Shown: one piece after another, positions 1 through 9,405 of the stretch
Numbering within the stretch: position 1 is the stretch's first letter
Layout: every line of letters starts with the position of its first letter
From: Lasioglossum baleicum
Lineage: Eukaryota; Arthropoda; Insecta; Hymenoptera; Halictidae
DNA: 64,000 nt
Reading direction: 5' to 3'
NCBI RefSeq assembly: GCF_051020765.1
Contig: NC_134930.1
Span: forward strand, 3,410,001 to 3,474,000
Program-made: the position numbers and the translations under genes
The notes under the pieces: model-generated
Told to the model about the DNA's origin: nothing
What the model saw: only the letters and a program-made list of their open reading frames with translations
Database searches by the model: none

Positions 1-1
1 G

Positions 2-608
2 GTCCCCAATCTAGACGAGATTGATAAATTCACGGTTGATTGTTTCATGCGTGGTCTTATCCCAGCGCTTCGAGCCGAGGTCAGGCTCTGCGCGTCACTC
101 GAATTACAGAAAATATTCGACGAAGCAGTAACCGCGTACAAACAGTACGAGCTTGACCGTGTTCGTTATCGTGACGACGGACGCCGCGTTGCATTCTCCG
201 ACTCTCGTAATCGCACACCAGAGCGATCAAGCAACTCTTATTATGATAGGAATGCGCCTGAGCAGCGCAACAGATCTTCGGAAAGGAAAGATCAACGACC
301 TTCCTTTTCACCTCGTGAATCCTGGCGAGACAGGAAACCCGATAACAGAGACGCGTATCGCTCTCCTCCTCCGCGACGTCACGAACCGTCGCAATCAAAT
401 CAGCGCGAAACGTATAAACGCGAAGATCGCGCTTCCCAGTCCCCAGGTCGCGATCGCTTTCCTACGGAGAATCGGAAGTATTGTAAATATTGTAAGCGCA
501 CGGGACATGACATACACGAATGTCGCCGCCGCGAATATTACAGTAGAAATGAGTCGGGAAACGAATCAAGCCTCCCGACAAACGCGACCAAAGGACGGGA
601 GGCATCCC
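2..608 (+). pseudogene. gag: B1 gag, C-terminal half, cut by solo LTR S1
   Basis: Open from the window edge and clearly gag: the capsid C-terminal region (DCFMRGLIPALRAEV, about 40-100) aligns with the family-A gags (DCFLRGLLPQLRAEV). It is followed by an Arg/Ser/Pro-rich basic stretch and one CCHC zinc knuckle (C-x2-C-x4-H-x4-C, about 482-525), the nucleocapsid RNA-binding motif. The frame runs into S1 at 609 and resumes at 2559. The apparent Met at 47 is internal, because the frame is open upstream of it. Confidence 0.85.
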
Positions 609-826
609 TGTTACGTCGTCCGATGTACGACGTTGGCCTTGTACACACACTATGTATACAAGGTCTGATCTGCATAAGATCCATACACCGTCCCCTAGAC
701 ATAAGAGCATAGTATTAAGATCTCATTATTGTATTGTTCTAATCCTTATCTCCGTCTCTACCCATCACCATAACTTCACCTTGATCAACACCTTACCTCA
801 GTTTCAACCCATCACCACGACACATA

Positions 827-845
827 ATGCAATAAAGTATTGCAT
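827..845 (+). promoter_or_regulatory. AATAAA inside a perfect hairpin in the family-A LTR
   Basis: ATGCAATA (827-834) pairs with TATTGCAT (838-845) around a 3-nt loop. The AATAAA hexamer (831-836) spans stem and loop. It could be the LTR poly(A) signal, which would put R within the first 250 bp and make U5 very long. It is present in every complete family-A LTR here. The function is inferred; another AATAAA lies inside the LTR ORF at about 1788. Confidence 0.45.
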
Positions 846-852
846 CACTCTG

Positions 853-885
853 GAAGCATCTAGAAGCTTCTAGAAACGTCGAGAA
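853..885 (+). promoter_or_regulatory. Seven-unit heat-shock-element-like array
   Basis: GAA (853), aTC (858), GAA (863), TTC (868), GAA (873), gTC (878) and GAA (883) alternate in orientation at exact 5-bp spacing. The core 863-875 is a perfect three-unit HSE (GAAnnTTCnnGAA). Heat-shock factor trimers bind alternating nGAAn units. The same array lies about 245 bp from the start of every complete family-A LTR, at the positions given under each LTR. Function in vivo is inferred. Confidence 0.7.
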
Positions 886-948
886 GTCCAAAGACTGCTG
901 CATCAGCAGTCCCACGCTCGTAGAGGGCAATAGGACAGCCACGAGACT

Positions 949-1052
949 GCAGCGTCAGCAGAAATGCACGTGCAGTCCCCGGGAGCGAAGACGCTGCTGC
1001 GTCAGCGGTTCTCCCACTCCGACGACTGAAGAACAAAGAGACTGCAGCGTCA
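949..1052 (+). promoter_or_regulatory. Three antioxidant-response/MARE-like cores
   Basis: GCnnnGTCA, the reverse complement of the TGACnnnGC antioxidant-response core, occurs at 949-957, 996-1004 and 1044-1052, about 48 bp apart. A palindromic CACGTG E-box lies between (about 966-971). The cores sit in a GC-rich stretch with CTGC/GCAG inverted half-sites directly downstream of the heat-shock array. Short motifs like this can occur by chance; the regular spacing is the main support. Confidence 0.35.
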
Positions 1053-1504
1053 ACTATCCCCACTCCGAACGAAGGAGGCAAGGCAGAGCGGACGCTTGCA
1101 TCAGTCCGCCTTCAGCCAGCGACTCGCACAGACGTGCCTACCTGGCCTCAGCCGCCAGTCCGGCTTCAAGAGCAGACGTGTTCAGTCTAGCTCCGCGAAA
1201 GTGAAGTGTGTCGATCCTTCACTCCTAATTCCAATTCCAATTCCAACTCTAACTCAACTCAACTCAAGTCCTAATTCTCATACATTATTCCTACAACATA
1301 TTACTATATCCATTATTCATTAATCCAATTACTACTCCTATTATAATACTACTTACATATTGTATACCAGTGTACTTACCAGTTCTTATTTAATATATCG
1401 TTGTTATACCAGTGCTTCGATCTTGTTATTCTTGTGTTAGTTAACACCATCTTCCAATTCAGTTCTTGCATCGAATATATTAAACTCGTGACATATCCGG
1501 ACTT

Positions 1505-1650
1505 GGTCTAAAGTGCGCAGTGGAAACGCTGAGCCGCCAATAAGGAATTTGAAGCGAGTCATAGAGAAGTTCTCGTGCCACGTCTAGAATTGGTCTAAAG
1601 TGCGCAGTGGAAACGCTGAGCCGCCACTATAGACGTGAAGCGAGTTAACT
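1505..1650 (+). repeat. 88-bp imperfect tandem duplication in the LTR
   Basis: A 34-bp block beginning GGTCTAAAGTGCGCAGTGG starts at 1505 and again at 1593. The trailing GAAGCGAGT is also repeated (about 1550 and 1638). The unit ends about 80 bp upstream of the LTR ORF and is kept in every complete family-A LTR. It may be a duplicated promoter, downstream element or RNA signal; nothing in the sequence decides which. Confidence 0.7.
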
Positions 1651-1725
1651 ACCAAAAAGGTTAATAACAAGTGGAAGTTCATTTTCATTATATTATTAAT
1701 ATTCCATCATTACTATTCCTTACCC

Positions 1726-2244
1726 ATGCGACGCCCACGTCGAGCGGGACGCAAGTATCAACTTGCTAAATTGAGACGCGCGTTGAGAAATAAAGCGGGG
1801 CTCGATCAAATCATTGCCACTACCGAGTGGACAGAACTTCTGGGAACTACCGAGCACATTCCGTGTGACGCGTCCGATTACGTTTCTGTATACGGTTGCC
1901 CTTGCAACCCTCCTAAAGAGGTCAACCACGCGGACCTCTCGCGAGCTCCGACGCCAGTTCTACATCCGGTCGATCGTCCTGAGGTAATCGACATAGCCGA
2001 CGACGACGACAGCCGAGACACGATCATCGTTCCCAGGGTCCGTTGCCGAATCATCAGTGACGTTCCTCTGCCAACTCATCAACGTGTCGTCTTGCGGCCA
2101 GCATCCAAGGCCACTAATGTCGTCCCGAACCGAGCAGCAGCAACTCTGCCAGATCTTCCCCACCTCGAGGACATCTGTATAGAAGACCCGATGTACCACA
2201 CCTACTGCCAGTACCGCCAGTTCCTGCTGCAACAATATTATTAG
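1726..2244 (+). CDS. LTR-encoded 172-aa protein (unknown function)
   Basis: An ATG-initiated frame wholly inside the LTR, at LTR positions 1118-1636. The N-terminus is strongly basic (MRRPRRAGRK, then KLRRALRNK), suggesting nucleic-acid binding or nuclear targeting. The middle has a CPC motif (residues about 53-57) and a short acidic run (IADDDDS). The C-terminus is Tyr/Gln-rich. The frame stays open for 29 codons upstream of the ATG and contains a hydrophobic run there, but without a Met. A GTGAGT splice-donor-like site lies about 17 bp after the stop. I recognise no family. This copy has Gly where most have Val at residue 25. It recurs in every uninterrupted family-A LTR here. Confidence 0.6.
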   Translation: MRRPRRAGRKYQLAKLRRALRNKAGLDQIIATTEWTELLGTTEHIPCDASDYVSVYGCPCNPPKEVNHADLSRAPTPVLHPVDRPEVIDIADDDDSRDTIIVPRVRCRIISDVPLPTHQRVVLRPASKATNVVPNRAAATLPDLPHLEDICIEDPMYHTYCQYRQFLLQQYY

Positions 2245-2558
2245 GCGTTAATACAGCATTGCGGTGAGTCGTATAATGTCTTGTATAATTGCTGAATCCT
2301 GTAAACTCACCGTTTTCGTTGCATCATCTCGCGCGTGATTCTTGTCGGGACACTTCTTGTAACCGCGTCGGACGTTCTTTTCTTGACTGCATCCATAGCA
2401 ATATCGGTTGTCCTAGTGCATATGACAGCCCGCGGCTGTCTCGGCACGAAAGACCACTCCTCATTTTAATCATAATATCTCAACCGTCCGTCTGTCACTG
2501 TTCTCTTTTCTCTCTCCTGGTACCTGTAACAAAAACACAGTGACGGACGTGACATCCC

Positions 2559-2614
2559 AAGAGAATCGCCAAAAGGCAACACAGCTGGCCGTCATCAGCG
2601 ACGACCAGCAGTAG
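2559..2614 (+). pseudogene. gag: B1 gag, last 18 codons after S1
   Basis: Continues the gag frame of 2-608 once S1 and one copy of TCCC are removed; the codon split by the insertion is restored. It ends at TAG (2612-2614). The pol frame overlaps here in the -1 frame, as in family A. Confidence 0.8.
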
Positions 2615-4044
2615 ATGAAATTCGAGTAGATAGGAGAGATAACCCGGACGGTCAGCAGAATGAACGACCATCCGCGAAATTAGTCTCGGCAATAAATCTC
2701 GCGCCGGACTCCCCTATCCCTCGAATAAAAGCAAAATCGTCACTCTTCTCAAAAGAGTGTGAGTTCCTCTTGGACACCGGGTCCGAGGTTAACTTAATCC
2801 GAGCGTCTGGTGTCAAATCTGACGTTCATCTAAAAACTGACAGCGTCATACACGTCCATGGCGTGACAGAAGGAGAAATTGCGACCCTCGGTTATATCAA
2901 TGCGGAGCTAGCAGATTCCATTAAAGTCACGCTACACGTTCTGCCTGACAGTTTTCCAATTAATATAGATGGTATCTTAGGCTCCCCCTTCTTCAGAGAG
3001 GGAGCAGAGATATCATTTGCGAAGGAATGCGTAGAGTATAAAAACCTACGTATTCCCTTTTCGAATCCTCGGGAATATTCCATCGAAAGCCGTACCGCCG
3101 CCTGCATAGCCGTCAACGTAAAGGGCCCAAGCGAAGGGTATGTGCGAAAAGTAGATGTAAAACCCGATGTGTTCTTAGGTGATTGTTTAGTCACCAACCG
3201 TAACGGAAAGGCATACCTGCGATGCTTTAACGCATCGTCCGAAGTGGCGTCCTTCTCCCTGCCTACGTTGGAGGTGGAAGAGATCGAGGTTCCCTTTTCG
3301 AATATTCAAGCCGAAGTCAATTCGGACTTATTCAATGCTCGTGCGTGCCGCGCGCACGAGACGATCGTTAACGATCAACTCGCGTCTTCTAATAATTCCG
3401 GTAACCATTCCGACGATTCCGGTAGCCATCCCGATTCTTTAAATAATTCCGGTAACCATTCCGACGATTCCGGTAGCCATCCCGATTTCCTAAACAATTC
3501 CGGTAACCATTCCGACGATTCCGGTAGCCATCCCGATTCTTTAAATAATTCCGGTAACCATTCCGACGATTCCGGTAGCCATCCCGATTCTTTAAATAAT
3601 TCCGGTAACCATTCCGACGATTCCGGTAGCCATCCCGATTTCCTAAACAATTCCGGTAACCATTCCGACGATTCCGGTAGCCATCCCGATTCTTTAAATA
3701 ATTCCGGTAACCATCCCGACGATTCCGGTAGCCATCCCGATTTCCTAAGCAATTCCGGTAACCATCCCGATCACTCATACTCGAAACCCCTTATGAAAGG
3801 CTTCGAATTCATACCCAAAAGGGTCCATTCCATTACCAAGTCCCGTAATGCTCGCGTTAATGAGCTTATGGAAACTATTCCCATGGATCACCTCGATCAC
3901 GACGAGATAGACCATGTCAAATCTTTATTGGAGGAGAATAATGATCTCTTCCACCTTCAAGGGGATCGTCTGGGGAAAACTAACGCTGTAACACATAAAA
4001 TCCCCACGACGGACGACATCCCCGTACATACCAAGCAATACCGG
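2614..4044 (+). pseudogene. pol: B1 pol, 5' part (protease, linker, RT start), cut by A1
   Basis: Open for 477 codons in the -1 frame relative to gag, with no ATG near the start, which implies frameshift expression. An aspartic protease follows (FLLDTGSEVNLIRA at about 2762; the flap region INIDGILGSPFF at about 2960). A linker of 51-bp repeats (3391-3774) precedes the pre-RT segment (NELMETIPMDHL at about 3860; NDLFHLQGDRLGKTNAVTH at about 3950). The frame is broken by A1 at the CCGG target and resumes in phase at 12216. Confidence 0.88.
3391..3774 (+). repeat. 51-bp coding repeats, about 7.5 units, B1 protease-RT linker
   Basis: Exact 51-bp period (starts 3391, 3442, 3493 and so on). It encodes 17-residue units of the type NNSGNHSDDSGSHPDSL, alternating DSL and DFL. 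It is the family-B version of the SGNxPD linker found in family A. Long antisense frames through this array are a by-product of the repetition. Confidence 0.95.
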
Positions 4045-6010
4045 TGTTACGTCGTCCGATGTACGACGTTGGCCTTGTACACACACTATGTATACAAGGT
4101 CTGATCTGCATAAGATCCATACACCGTCCCCTAGACATAAGAACATAATATTAAGATCTCATTATTCTATTGTTCTAATCCTTATCTCCGTCTCTACCCA
4201 TCACCATAACTTCTCCTTGATCAACACCTTACCTCAGTTTCAACCCATCACCACGACACATAATGCAATAAAGTATTGCATCACTCTGGAAGCATCTAGA
4301 AGCTTCTAGAAACGTCGAGAAGTCCAAAGACTGCTGCATCAGCAGTCCCACGCTCGTAGAGGGCAATAGGACAGCCACGAGACTGCACCGTCAGCAGAAA
4401 TGCACGTGCAGTCCCCGGGAGCGAAGACGCTGCTGCGTCAGCGGTTCTCCCACTCCGACGACTGAAGAACAAAGAGACTGCAGCGTCAGCTATCCCCACT
4501 CCGACCGAAGGAGGCAAGGCAGAGCGGACGCTTGCATCAGTCCGCCTCCAGACAGCGACTCGAACGGTCCGCTCCAAGCGAGCGACTCGCACGGACGTGC
4601 CAGTCCGGCTTCTTCCGACTTCAAGAGCAGACGTGTTCAGTCTAGCTCCGCGAAAGTGAAGTGTGTCGATCCTTCACTCCTAATTCCAATTCCAATTCCA
4701 ACTCTAACTCAACTCAACTCAAGTCCTAATTCTCATACGTTATTCCTATAACATATTACAATATCCATTATTCATTAATCCAATTACTACTCCTATTATA
4801 ATATTACTTACATATTGTATACCAGTGTACTTACCAGTTCTTATTTAATATATCGTTGTTATACCAGTGCTTCGATCTTGTTATTCTTGTGTTAGTTCAA
4901 CACCATCTTCCAGTTCAGTTCTTACATTGAATGTATTATACTCGTGACATATCCGGACTTGGTCTAAAGTGCGCAGTGGAAACGCTGAGCCGCCAATAAG
5001 GAATTTGAAGCGAGTCATAGAGAAGTTCTCGTGCCACGTCTAGAATTGGTCTAAAGTGCGCAGTGGAAACGCTGAGCCGCCACTATAGACGTGAAGCGAG
5101 TTAACTACCAAAAAGGTTAATAACAAGTGGAAGTTCATTTTCATTATATTATTAATATTCCATCATTACTATTCCTTACCCATGCGACGCCCACGTCGAG
5201 CGGGACGCAAGTATCAACTTGCTAAATTGAGACGCGCGTTGAGAAATAAAGCGGTGCTCGATCAAATCATTGCCACTACCGAGTGGACCGAACTTCTGGG
5301 AACCACCGAGCACATTCCGTGTGACGCGTCCGATTACGTTTCTGTATACGGTTGCCCTTGCAACCCTCCTAAAGAGGTCAACCACGCGGACCTCTCGCGA
5401 GCTCCGACGCCAGTTCTACATCCGGTCGATCGTCCTGAGGTAATCGACATAGCCGACGACGACGACAGCCGAGACACGATCATCGTTCCCAGGGTCCGTT
5501 GCCGAATCATCAGTGACGTTCCTCTGCCAACTCATCAACGTGTCGTCTTGCGGCCAGCATCCAAGGCCACTAATGTCGTCCCGAACCGAGCAGCAGCAAC
5601 TCTGCCAGATCTTCCCCACCTCGAGGACATCTGTATAGAAGACCCGATGTACCACACCTACTGCCAGTACCGCCAGTTCCTGCTGCAACAATATTATTAG
5701 GCGTTAATACAGCATTGCGGTGAGTCGTATAATGTCTTGTATAATTGCTGAATCCTGTAAACTCACCGTTTTCGTTGCATCATCTCGCGCGTGATTCTTG
5801 TCGGGACACTTCTTGTAACCGCGTCGGACGTTCTTTTCTTGACTGCATCCATAGCAATATCGGTTGTCCTAGTGCATATGACAGCCCGCGGCTGTCTCGG
5901 CACGAAAGACCACTCCTCATTTTAATCATAATATCTCAACCGTCCGTCTGTCACTGTTCTCTTTTCTCTCTCCTGGTACCTGTAACAAAAACACAGTGAC
6001 GGACGTGACA
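4045..6010 (+). repeat. A1 5' LTR
   Basis: 1966 bp, TGTTACG to GTGACA. Heat-shock array at 4289-4321. It carries A1-specific variants shared with its partner LTR, such as CTGCACCGTCAGC in place of CTGCAGCGTCAGC (one of the GCnnnGTCA cores, still matching) and an extra short block in the GC-rich part. Confidence 0.95.
5182..5700 (+). CDS. LTR ORF, A1 5' LTR (172 aa)
   Basis: Same frame and start as the S1 copy, with Val at residue 25. It keeps Arg in the PVDRPEV stretch and His in MYHTY near the C-terminus. In the 5' LTR it lies upstream of gag and could be read from the genomic RNA or a short leader transcript. Confidence 0.55.
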   Translation: MRRPRRAGRKYQLAKLRRALRNKAVLDQIIATTEWTELLGTTEHIPCDASDYVSVYGCPCNPPKEVNHADLSRAPTPVLHPVDRPEVIDIADDDDSRDTIIVPRVRCRIISDVPLPTHQRVVLRPASKATNVVPNRAAATLPDLPHLEDICIEDPMYHTYCQYRQFLLQQYY

Positions 6011-6014
6011 AATT

Positions 6015-6031
6015 TGGCCCAGTCGGTAGGA
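6015..6031 (+). promoter_or_regulatory. A1 primer-binding site (one mismatch)
   Basis: TGGCCCAGTCGGTAGGA, four bases after the LTR. Every other family-A copy has TGGCGCAGTCGGTAGGA, complementary to a tRNA 3' end reading CCGACTGCGCCA, which fits insect tRNA-Ser. The G-to-C change at position 5 pairs opposite the tRNA discriminator region. Confidence 0.85.
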
Positions 6032-6121
6032 CATCGAAGTGGTCGCCGATATTTGCATTAATAAGCCCGACGCGTGTCAGTGCGAAATTCACATTTCTAA
6101 ATCCCATTCATATCTTTCAAA

Positions 6122-7480
6122 ATGTCTCGCCCAATCACGCGATCTCAAAGGGATCTCCAAGCAGATCCTAACGCAGACCTTCCCCCAATGACCGAGGAAG
6201 AGCTACTCCTATACGCACAAGACCTCGCCCGTAGAGAGCAATATCTCAAAGAGGAAACAGATTTCATTGCCAAATTGCGTCTCAAACATGAAGAAGACGC
6301 ACAAAACCAAAAAAATATGCTCGACGAAATACGAAAAGAGCTTCGCAACATTCAAATCACGAGTAAAAGCCTACGTCAACAATCGCCTACACCAGGCCCT
6401 AGTAACGTCTCTAATATGCGGGAACCTTCACCGCCAGAGCCACGCGAAATCCCACAGTATGAACCTACTGGCAATTTCGCTCTAAAACAAGCCGCCGAGC
6501 TTGTCCCTAGATTCGACGGAACTTCGTCTTCCGTCCTACAATTCATACGCGCATGCAAACGCGCGCGTGACACCGTACCGGCCACTGCAGAGCGTGCCCT
6601 CACAAAATTGCTCTGCAATAAACTCCACGATCGTGCTTATGCCGCTATAGAAGGCCAGCACATATTCACAATTTCTGCACTATGCGAGAAATTACGAACA
6701 GTACTGGGCCCATACAAATTCGTTGACCAGTACCGTGGCGATCTCGCGAGTGTACTCCAAGCTCCAAACGAGCACATCCTAGACTTCATCAATCGCGTTA
6801 AAGACCTTCGAACCGCGATTCAAGATGCCACAGATATTGGCCTTGATTACGAAGAACTAGATCGCTTCGTAGTAGATTGTTTTCTACGAGGTCTCCTTCC
6901 TCAGCTGCGTGCCGAAGTGCTTCATTGCCCTTCGCGAAATCCTGCCACTGTTTTCGAAGCAGCCATCTCTGCTTACAGGCAGTATGAGTCAGACCAGACT
7001 CGTCGACGAGAACTGATCCGCGAAGAAAAACGAGTCAGCTTCTCTGATAACCGGCCGTATCGCCAGCGTTCCACGTACGAGTCCCCTCGTGACATTCCAG
7101 AGCGAACTCAAGAACGCCGCGATAACAGACCGGACTCGTCCCAGCAGTCCTCGAGAAACTTAAACCGGGACTCTTATCGCTCCCCGACGCCGCAACGGCG
7201 ATGGGAAAATAATCCTCGCGACCAAAACACGTACCGCGATGGTCGCACAGATCGCCCTTCAAGCTCTAACAAATTTTGCAACTACTGCAAAGTCCCCGGG
7301 CACGATATTCACGAGTGCCGTAAGCGCGCTTTTAATAATAATAGGAGGTCGGGAAACGAGTCCGGCCTCCCGACCGAAGCCAACCCAAGGCGGGAGGCCG
7401 CATCTTCAACCCAAACTACAGCCCGCACCCAAACAGCTATCCGGACGAACGACCAGTCCGACGATTCGTCTCAGCAGTAA
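6122..7480 (+). CDS. gag: A1 Gag polyprotein (452 aa)
   Basis: Structural protein that assembles the virus-like particle and packages the RNA. Start MSRPITRSQ, about 110 bp after the LTR. Residues about 20-80 are Glu/Lys/Leu-rich and likely coiled-coil. Residues about 120-290 are the capsid-like Retrotrans_gag region (FDGTSSSVLQFI to DCFLRGLLPQLRAEVL). A basic Arg/Ser/Pro tract follows, then one CCHC knuckle (CNYCKVPGHDIHEC, residues about 386-399). It ends DDSSQQ at TAA. The same 452-codon length occurs in all six uninterrupted family-A gags, which suggests the protein is still used. Confidence 0.93.
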   Translation: MSRPITRSQRDLQADPNADLPPMTEEELLLYAQDLARREQYLKEETDFIAKLRLKHEEDAQNQKNMLDEIRKELRNIQITSKSLRQQSPTPGPSNVSNMREPSPPEPREIPQYEPTGNFALKQAAELVPRFDGTSSSVLQFIRACKRARDTVPATAERALTKLLCNKLHDRAYAAIEGQHIFTISALCEKLRTVLGPYKFVDQYRGDLASVLQAPNEHILDFINRVKDLRTAIQDATDIGLDYEELDRFVVDCFLRGLLPQLRAEVLHCPSRNPATVFEAAISAYRQYESDQTRRRELIREEKRVSFSDNRPYRQRSTYESPRDIPERTQERRDNRPDSSQQSSRNLNRDSYRSPTPQRRWENNPRDQNTYRDGRTDRPSSSNKFCNYCKVPGHDIHECRKRAFNNNRRSGNESGLPTEANPRREAASSTQTTARTQTAIRTNDQSDDSSQQ

Positions 7481-9405
7481 ATCTTGCTGCAGACTCACCA
7501 ATTCCGCGCGTAAAAATCTCCGCCCCTCAATTACAAAAGAAGTGTGAATTTTTGCTAGACACGGGTTCGGAGATCAATTTAATTCGTGCGTCAAGTCTAG
7601 AACCAAATCTACCTATAGATCATACGAACACTATAGAAGTCCAAGGAATAACCGAGGGATCCATTCCAACTCTCGGTCAAATTAAAATATACTTACAGGG
7701 TCAAAACCCTATCGAATTTCATGTCTTGGAAGAAAACTTCCCAATTAACATCGACGGAATCCTCGGTTCTCCCTTCTTCAGAACAGGAGCCGAAATCTCC
7801 TTTGCGAATCAATCCATAACGATAGGAAACATTCGGGTTCCCTTCTCGAACCCTTGCGCGCCCACGGCTGAGCCTCGCGATAAATTGGCAGCAGAGGTTA
7901 TTTCAATGCCTTCGTCTATGACCAACGATCTCGTTAAAACTCCAGCCGTCAAGCGTGAGGAACATTCGGCAGGGAACGTTCGAGTGTCTTCCTCAAATCC
8001 TCGTGCACCCGCGGTCAGACCTTGCAGAGCTCCGGTGACGGAGGTTATTTCAATGCCTCCTCGGGATTCGATCGAGTGCTCCCTAGAGAAAAACGCCGTG
8101 AAAAGCCGGCCGGAATCGAAGGAGACTCGAGAGATATCGGAGTACACTGCGAGAAGTCGGATCGTGGAGCGTGAGGATCGAGTCCGAACAAAGACTCCTC
8201 CGAAATCCGAAGAATTCGTCCTCGAACCTCGTACCGTTGCGTGCATAGCGGTCGACGTCGAAGGACCTAAACAGGGATATATCCGCCGTGTTAATGTAGC
8301 GCCGGATGTATTCCTTGGTGACTGCGTTGTCACCAATCGTAAAGGCAAAGCGAGCCTCCGGTGTTTCAACACCTCGTCGGAAAGAGTTTCGTTTCGATTG
8401 CCCCCATTGGAGATGGAAGAAATCGAGTCGTACTCTTCCGACCTTTCTAATTCCGGGTATCATCCCGACGCATTCGGTAACCATCCCGACCTTTCTAATT
8501 CCGGGTATCATCCCGACGCATTCGGTAACCATCCCGACCTATCTAATTCCGGGAACTATCCCGACGCATTCGGTAACCATCCCGACCTTTCTAATTCCGG
8601 GTACCATCCCGACGCATTCGGTAACCATCCCGACCTTTCTAATTCCGGTAACCATCCCGACGCATTCGGTAACCATCCCGACCTTTCTAATTCCGGTAAC
8701 CATCCCGACGCATTCGGTAACCATCCCGACCTTTTCAATTCCGGTAACCATCCCGACGTATTCGGTAACCATCCCGACAATTTTAATCCAGAGTCCAAAG
8801 AAGACTCCCGCGAATTCAAACCTATGAAGGTTTATTCTACAAGCTCCGGTATCAAGTCCGATTGTTTCTATTCCGAGTCTAGGTTGAAAGGAAATGTCCC
8901 CGCCTTTGATTCTCTAAAGACGACAGAACGTCTACATAAAATAAAGCATAAAACTCTACCTCGTATAGACCGAGCATACGAGTCGATCATAAAAGATCAT
9001 CCCGCGATAATTTCTAAATCAGAGTCAAAGAGAGTCTATATTTCATTTCAAAAACCTACCTCTGATTTTTCGCCGGGACATGATCTCTTCCAGTCTCAAC
9101 GGTCAAGTATCCGTGCACCGCAAAGCGATTTCCATCCATCTAGGAATTATACGTCTGTAAAATACGCGTCAGCAAAAAGGAGAAACAAATTTCGTATTAT
9201 ACTATACCTTTGCAATAACCCGCGAACAATGATTGTAGCGTCTCCTGCGATTTGCGATAAGAAACCCTCCCAGGAGATTTCATTACAGTCCTCCGCTGAC
9301 GCGAAATTAGAATCCGCGATAATCACGCGTCCGGTCAACACCGATAAGCGAGCGAAATCCGAAACCCAGCGTCGACAGAATCTCCTTCCACCGCCGGAAG
9401 ATACA
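7477..9405 (+). pseudogene. pol: A1 pol remnant: protease and linker, RT/IN deleted
   Basis: The -1 frame opens across the gag stop, with no ATG; the first usable start-like codon is TTG at 7552. Protease DTGS at about 7558 with the INIDGILGSPFF flap at about 7745. A long linker follows with the 48-bp repeat array and then a lineage-specific stretch (to PPEDTEQ, about 9400). RT, RNase H and integrase are absent. The frame remains open to 10038, but after about 9405 it is out of phase with the recognisable Cys-rich module, so a frame-shifting deletion lies there. Confidence 0.85.
8443..8778 (+). repeat. 48-bp coding repeats x7, A1 linker
   Basis: Period 48 bp (8443, 8491 and so on), encoding 16-residue units such as NSGYHPDAFGNHPDLS. 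Units differ mainly by GGGTATCAT versus GGTAACCAT. Located between protease and the missing RT. Confidence 0.93.

Larger units (their letters stand above)
609..2554 (+). mobile_element. S1: solo family-A LTR
   Basis: A complete 1946-bp LTR, starting TGTTACGTCG and ending GACGTGACA, with no internal region. It is flanked by the 4-bp direct repeat TCCC (605-608 and 2555-2558). It sits in the gag frame of B1, which resumes exactly after the second TCCC. This is the expected product of recombination between the two LTRs of an inserted element. It carries the same heat-shock array, poly(A)-like hairpin, internal duplication and LTR ORF as the other family-A LTRs. Confidence 0.95.

Noticed and set aside
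860..1081. Antisense frame of 73-98 codons in the GC-rich LTR part
   Set aside because: Overlaps the heat-shock and CTGCAGCGTCAG repeats; low-complexity and not supported as coding.
1960..2235. Antisense 91-codon frame across the LTR ORF, repeated in each LTR
   Set aside because: It mirrors the longer sense ORF; the sense frame has a consistent ATG and greater length. Kept only as an alternative in the splicing finding.
3375..3778. Antisense frames of 125-129 codons through the B1 linker repeats
   Set aside because: A 51-bp repeat with no stop in one unit is open in several frames; the sense frame carries pol. The same applies to antisense frames at the other linker arrays.
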